A stretch of 64,000 nucleotides of DNA, taken from contig NZ_CANRNX010000001.1 in NCBI RefSeq assembly GCF_947632075.1, forward strand, positions 39,867 through 103,866. Direction: 5' to 3'. The notes under the pieces are model-generated. The model was not told where the DNA came from, ran no database searches, and saw nothing but the letters and a program-made list of their open reading frames with translations. The DNA is from an uncultured Flavobacterium sp. (GTDB lineage: Bacteria > Bacteroidota > Bacteroidia > Flavobacteriales > Flavobacteriaceae). Below, one piece after another: positions 60,375 through 64,000 of the stretch. Both the position numbers and the translations under genes were made by a program. The number at the start of each line of letters is the position of its first letter. Within the stretch, counting starts at the first letter, position 1.

Positions 60375-61520
60375 ATGAAAGACAAAATTAAAATATTCGG
60401 TTTCGCATTAGTAACTTTTGCTTTATTCGCAGCAGGAAAATTCGATTTCAATATCGAACCATATTATTCTATTAGCGAATTAAAAAAACTATACAGTAGT
60501 GGTGATTCATCTATTTGGCCAAAAGCTACAATAGACTCTACAGTTATTAATTTTAAAGAAATCGGTGTTTTACCTCAAATGACTTTTCCTGAAGACAATC
60601 CATATTCTGATGCTAAAAAAGATTTGGGTAAACAACTTTTTTTTGATCCACGATTATCTGAATCTAAACAAATTGCATGTGCTTCTTGTCATGATTCACA
60701 ATTAGGTTGGAGTGATGGAAAAAGAGTTTCGCATGGGTTTGAAAGAACACCAGGAACCAGAAATTCAAAAACCATTTTAAATGTAGGTTATTCTGATGTT
60801 TTTATGTGGGATGGTCGTGCTATTTCTTTAGAAGATCAAGTACGTTTTCCTATGTTAGATGAAAAAGAAATGAATACCCATCCTGAAGTAGCTGTTAAAA
60901 ACATCAAGAAAATTAAAGGTTACAAAGAAGCTTTCAAAAATGCATTTGGTGATGATGAAATCAATTTAGATCGAATTGCAAAAGCCATCGCAACATACGA
61001 AAGAACAATTAATAGTAGAAAGTCTCGCTTTGATAAATTTATTGAAGGTGATTCAACAAAATTAACCAATTTAGAAGTTGAAGGATTACATTTATTCAGA
61101 ACCAAAGCACGTTGTATCAATTGCCACAACGGACCTACGTTTTCAGACAATCAGTTTCACAATGCAGGTTTAACCTATTTTCAACGTAAACACGAAGATT
61201 TGGGAAGATACAATATCACAAAAGATTTAGCAGATATTGGAAAATTTAAAACTCCTACCCTGCGCGATTTAGAATCAACTGCTCCTTATATGCACAATGG
61301 TTTTTTTCCGCATATTAAAGGTTTATTAAATTTATACAATGCAGGAATGCCAAATTTAAAACCGCGTCCAGGACAAGAAGATGATCCGATGTTTCCGGTT
61401 ACTTCTGAACTTTTAAAGCCGTTAGAATTAAACGAACATGAATTAAACGCTTTAGAAGCTTTCTTGAAATCGCTTAGTTCTACAGTCCTAAGAGAATCTG
61501 AACCTAAATTACCGAAATAA
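60375..61520 (+). CDS. Di-heme cytochrome c peroxidase (MauG/CcpA family)
   Basis: Two CXXCH motifs: CASCHDSQLGWSDG and CINCHNGPTFSDNQFHN; GKFKTPTLRDLESTAPYMHNG. Confidence 0.95.
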   Translation: MKDKIKIFGFALVTFALFAAGKFDFNIEPYYSISELKKLYSSGDSSIWPKATIDSTVINFKEIGVLPQMTFPEDNPYSDAKKDLGKQLFFDPRLSESKQIACASCHDSQLGWSDGKRVSHGFERTPGTRNSKTILNVGYSDVFMWDGRAISLEDQVRFPMLDEKEMNTHPEVAVKNIKKIKGYKEAFKNAFGDDEINLDRIAKAIATYERTINSRKSRFDKFIEGDSTKLTNLEVEGLHLFRTKARCINCHNGPTFSDNQFHNAGLTYFQRKHEDLGRYNITKDLADIGKFKTPTLRDLESTAPYMHNGFFPHIKGLLNLYNAGMPNLKPRPGQEDDPMFPVTSELLKPLELNEHELNALEAFLKSLSSTVLRESEPKLPK

Positions 61521-61551
61521 AAAAAGCTCTTGAGAAATCAAGAGCTTTTTT
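61520..61551. terminator. Bidirectional intrinsic terminator ending the four-gene operon
   Basis: AAAAAAGCTCTTGA-GAAA-TCAAGAGCTTTTTT. Confidence 0.88.
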
Positions 61552-61591
61552 AATACCGAAAAATGAAACTTTTCATGTAAAATACAATTAC

Positions 61592-62212
61592 TTAAAACGT
61601 TTTCAAACTATTTTCAAAAGGAACACGATGAATTAAACTTCTGCCTAAAGTAATTTCATCTGCATATTCCAATTCATCACCAATAGCAATTCCACGTGCG
61701 ATGGTCGAAGTTATAATATCAAAATCTTTAATTTGTTTATAGATATAAAAGTTAGTGGTATCTCCTTCCATTGTTGAACTTAAAGCAAAAATAATTTCTT
61801 TAGCTTTACCTTCTTTAACTTTATTAATTAAAGAAACAATATTAAGCTGACTTGGAGCAACTCCGTCAATTGGTGAAATTTTACCACCTAATACATGATA
61901 ATGACCTTTAAAAAGTTGTGTGTTTTCTAACGCCATCACATCTCTGATGTCTTCAACTACACAAATAATCGTTTCGTCTCGAGACGGATTGTCACAAATT
62001 TCACACAAATCTAAATCTGAAATTGCATGACAATTTTTACAATATTTTATATCGTTACGTAAACCTAAAAGCGCATTAGCTAAAACCGAAGTTTGATCTG
62101 CCGGCTGACGCAATAAATGTAATACCAAACGCAAAGCTGTACGCTTACCAATTCCTGGTAATTGCGATACTTCATTCACCGCGTTTTCTAAAAGTTTAGA
62201 TGGAAAATTCAT
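61592..62212 (-). CDS. recR: Recombination mediator protein RecR
   Basis: [20 protein letters not shown]; zinc finger [37 protein letters not shown]; start at 62212 preferred. Confidence 0.96.
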   Translation of the reverse strand: MNFPSKLLENAVNEVSQLPGIGKRTALRLVLHLLRQPADQTSVLANALLGLRNDIKYCKNCHAISDLDLCEICDNPSRDETIICVVEDIRDVMALENTQLFKGHYHVLGGKISPIDGVAPSQLNIVSLINKVKEGKAKEIIFALSSTMEGDTTNFYIYKQIKDFDIITSTIARGIAIGDELEYADEITLGRSLIHRVPFENSLKTF

Positions 62213-62307
62213 TCTACAAAGATACAAAATAGCATAACTAAAAAAAGTAGGTTTTTGAAGATAGCACAATCAAATTACTTATTTTTGGTTTGATTTAATT
62301 TAAAAAC

Positions 62308-63819
62308 ATGACACCAACAATAATTCTTAGCATTATCGTTATTTATTTCGGAACGTTGATTTTAATTTCTAACGTCATCGGAAAAAAAGACAGTAGTAAC
62401 ACCGCTTTCTTTCAGGCAAATAAAAATTCTAAATGGTACTTAGTTGCCTTTGGTATGATTGGAACCGCACTTTCTGGGGTAACTTTTATTTCGGTTCCTG
62501 GAGAAGTTGGTTCACCAAACGGAGAGCAATTTAAATATTTTCAGTTTGTACTCGGAAATGCTTTAGGTTTTATAGTAACTGCAACCGTTTTACTTCCATT
62601 ATACTACAAATTAAATTTAGTTTCCATTTACGAATATTTCGAAAAACGATTAGGTTTTTATAGTTACAAATCTGCAGCATCTATATTTTTAATTAGTAGA
62701 ACTATTGGATCAGCTTTTCGATTATATTTAGTTGTTATCGTATTTCAGTATTTTGTTTTTGATCATTATAATATTCCATTTGCTGCAACGGTTTTAATTT
62801 CATTAGGTTTAATTTTTGCTTATACCTACAAATCTGGCTTAAAAACAATTATCGTAACAGATTCATTACAAACCTTCTTTTTGATTTCTTCAGTAATTTT
62901 AACCATAATTTTCATTTGCTTAGCAATGGATTATTCAGCAATCGAAGCATTTGAAACAATCAAGGAAAGTAATTATTCTAAAGTTTTCTTTTGGGATGAT
63001 TTCGTTACAAGCAGATATCATTTTGTGAAACAGATATTAGGAGGAATGTTTGTAACTATTGCAATGACAGGTTTAGATCAAGATTTGATGCAGAAAAACT
63101 TAAGTTGTAAGAACATTAAAGAAGCTCAAAAAAACATGTTTACCTTTACGGGAATTTTCGTGTTAATAAATATTTTTTTCTTAGGCGTTGGGGCTTTACT
63201 TTACATTTATGCCGAAGCTAACGGAATTTCAGTTCCTGTTGATGCGGTAACCGGAAAACCAAGAACCGATTTGTTATTTCCTGAAATCGCTTTTAACCAC
63301 TTAGCTTTAATTCCTGCTATTGTATTTTTATTAGGTTTAATTGCAGCAACTTTTGCAACAACAGATTCAGCTTTAACGGCTTTAACAACTTCTTTTTGTA
63401 TCGATTTTTTAGGAATGGATAAACCAGAGAATGCAAACAAACCTAATAATGTTCGAAACAGAAAATTAATTCACTTAGGATTTTGTTTTTTAATGTTTGT
63501 AGTCATTGTAATATTTAACATCATAAACGACGCTTCAGTAGTAAGCATGATTTTCAGAATTGCAACTTATACCTATGGGCCACTTTTAGGTTTATTTTCT
63601 TTTGGAATGTTTATGAAACAACGAAAAGTAAAAGACAAATTAGTTCCAATTATATGTGTTGCTGCTCCGCTTATTACATTATTTATAAGCATGAATTCGC
63701 AATTAATATTCGGAAATTATGTTTTTGATAATGAGTTAATAATCGTAAACGGATTGATTACTTTTTTACTTTTATTAGCAATCAGTTATAAAGATAAAAA
63801 TAAAACTAGCGAGATATAA
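62308..63819 (+). CDS. Sodium:solute symporter (SSS family)
   Basis: About 13 TM; GMIGTALSGVTFISVPG; AATFATTDSALTALTTSFCIDFL. Confidence 0.92.
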   Translation: MTPTIILSIIVIYFGTLILISNVIGKKDSSNTAFFQANKNSKWYLVAFGMIGTALSGVTFISVPGEVGSPNGEQFKYFQFVLGNALGFIVTATVLLPLYYKLNLVSIYEYFEKRLGFYSYKSAASIFLISRTIGSAFRLYLVVIVFQYFVFDHYNIPFAATVLISLGLIFAYTYKSGLKTIIVTDSLQTFFLISSVILTIIFICLAMDYSAIEAFETIKESNYSKVFFWDDFVTSRYHFVKQILGGMFVTIAMTGLDQDLMQKNLSCKNIKEAQKNMFTFTGIFVLINIFFLGVGALLYIYAEANGISVPVDAVTGKPRTDLLFPEIAFNHLALIPAIVFLLGLIAATFATTDSALTALTTSFCIDFLGMDKPENANKPNNVRNRKLIHLGFCFLMFVVIVIFNIINDASVVSMIFRIATYTYGPLLGLFSFGMFMKQRKVKDKLVPIICVAAPLITLFISMNSQLIFGNYVFDNELIIVNGLITFLLLLAISYKDKNKTSEI

Positions 63820-63830
63820 TCTCGCTAGTT
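63804..63830. terminator. Bidirectional terminator with SSS stop codon at loop
   Basis: AACTAGCGAGAT-ATA-ATCTCGCTAGTT; stop TAA 63817-63819. Confidence 0.8.
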
Positions 63831-63834
63831 TGCT

Positions 63835-64000
63835 TTAATATTGTTTAGTATTTAATAAAACCAATGTACAAGCTTCTTCAAATGCTATACCTTTTTCTTT
63901 AAGTTTTTTATATAATTCCGGATTGTAAATCGTCAGCAAAAAGTGGACATTAATTTTTAAAAAGTTAGATAGTGTTTTCAAAAAAAATGTAATTTTAATT
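63835..64000 (-). CDS. 3' end of an unidentified gene, possibly interrupted (continues off the right edge)
   Basis: Reverse translation ...NPELYKKLKEKGIAFEEACTLVLLNTKQY*. Confidence 0.4.
   Translation of the reverse strand, partial: IKITFFLKTLSNFLKINVHFLLTIYNPELYKKLKEKGIAFEEACTLVLLNTKQY

Noticed and set aside
1-64000. CRISPR arrays, tRNA/rRNA genes, prophage, toxin-antitoxin or restriction systems
   Set aside because: Read through the intergenic regions and ORF translations; none recognised

Overview
The window is AT-rich and looks like chromosomal DNA from a member of Flavobacteriia (Bacteroidota). Support for this: TAnnTTTG -7 promoter boxes, type III glutamine synthetase, paired UvrA paralogs, SusC-like TonB receptors, and DUF6452/DUF6048 and DUF4294 style genes. 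Most of it is housekeeping content: repair and replication (uvrD/pcrA fragment, nth, two uvrA, dnaX, recR), translation factors (ettA, ychF, rlmD), metabolism (purB, fabG, glmM, glnN-type GS, rocD, guaA, lplA) and transporters. I saw no rRNA, tRNA, CRISPR array, prophage or recognisable defence island. The best candidate for an under-described system is the tight four-gene operon at 54.7-61.5 kb: TonB-dependent receptor, surface-type DUF4876 lipoprotein, DUF6850-type barrel, and di-heme cytochrome c peroxidase. A TTTAGTCTAAA palindrome sits just upstream of its promoter. Other notable signals: an A10 slippery tract splitting dnaX into gamma and tau-tail frames; six genes whose stop codon lies in or at the edge of a terminator-hairpin loop; an endonuclease III without the C-terminal Fe-S cysteines; an unlisted 45-aa ORF downstream of an ECF sigma factor; a terminator-like inverted repeat enclosing a start codon; tandem repeats upstream of the GSIII gene; and a ClC protein with a channel-type valine. 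All family names come from reading the translations by eye. No database search was run.
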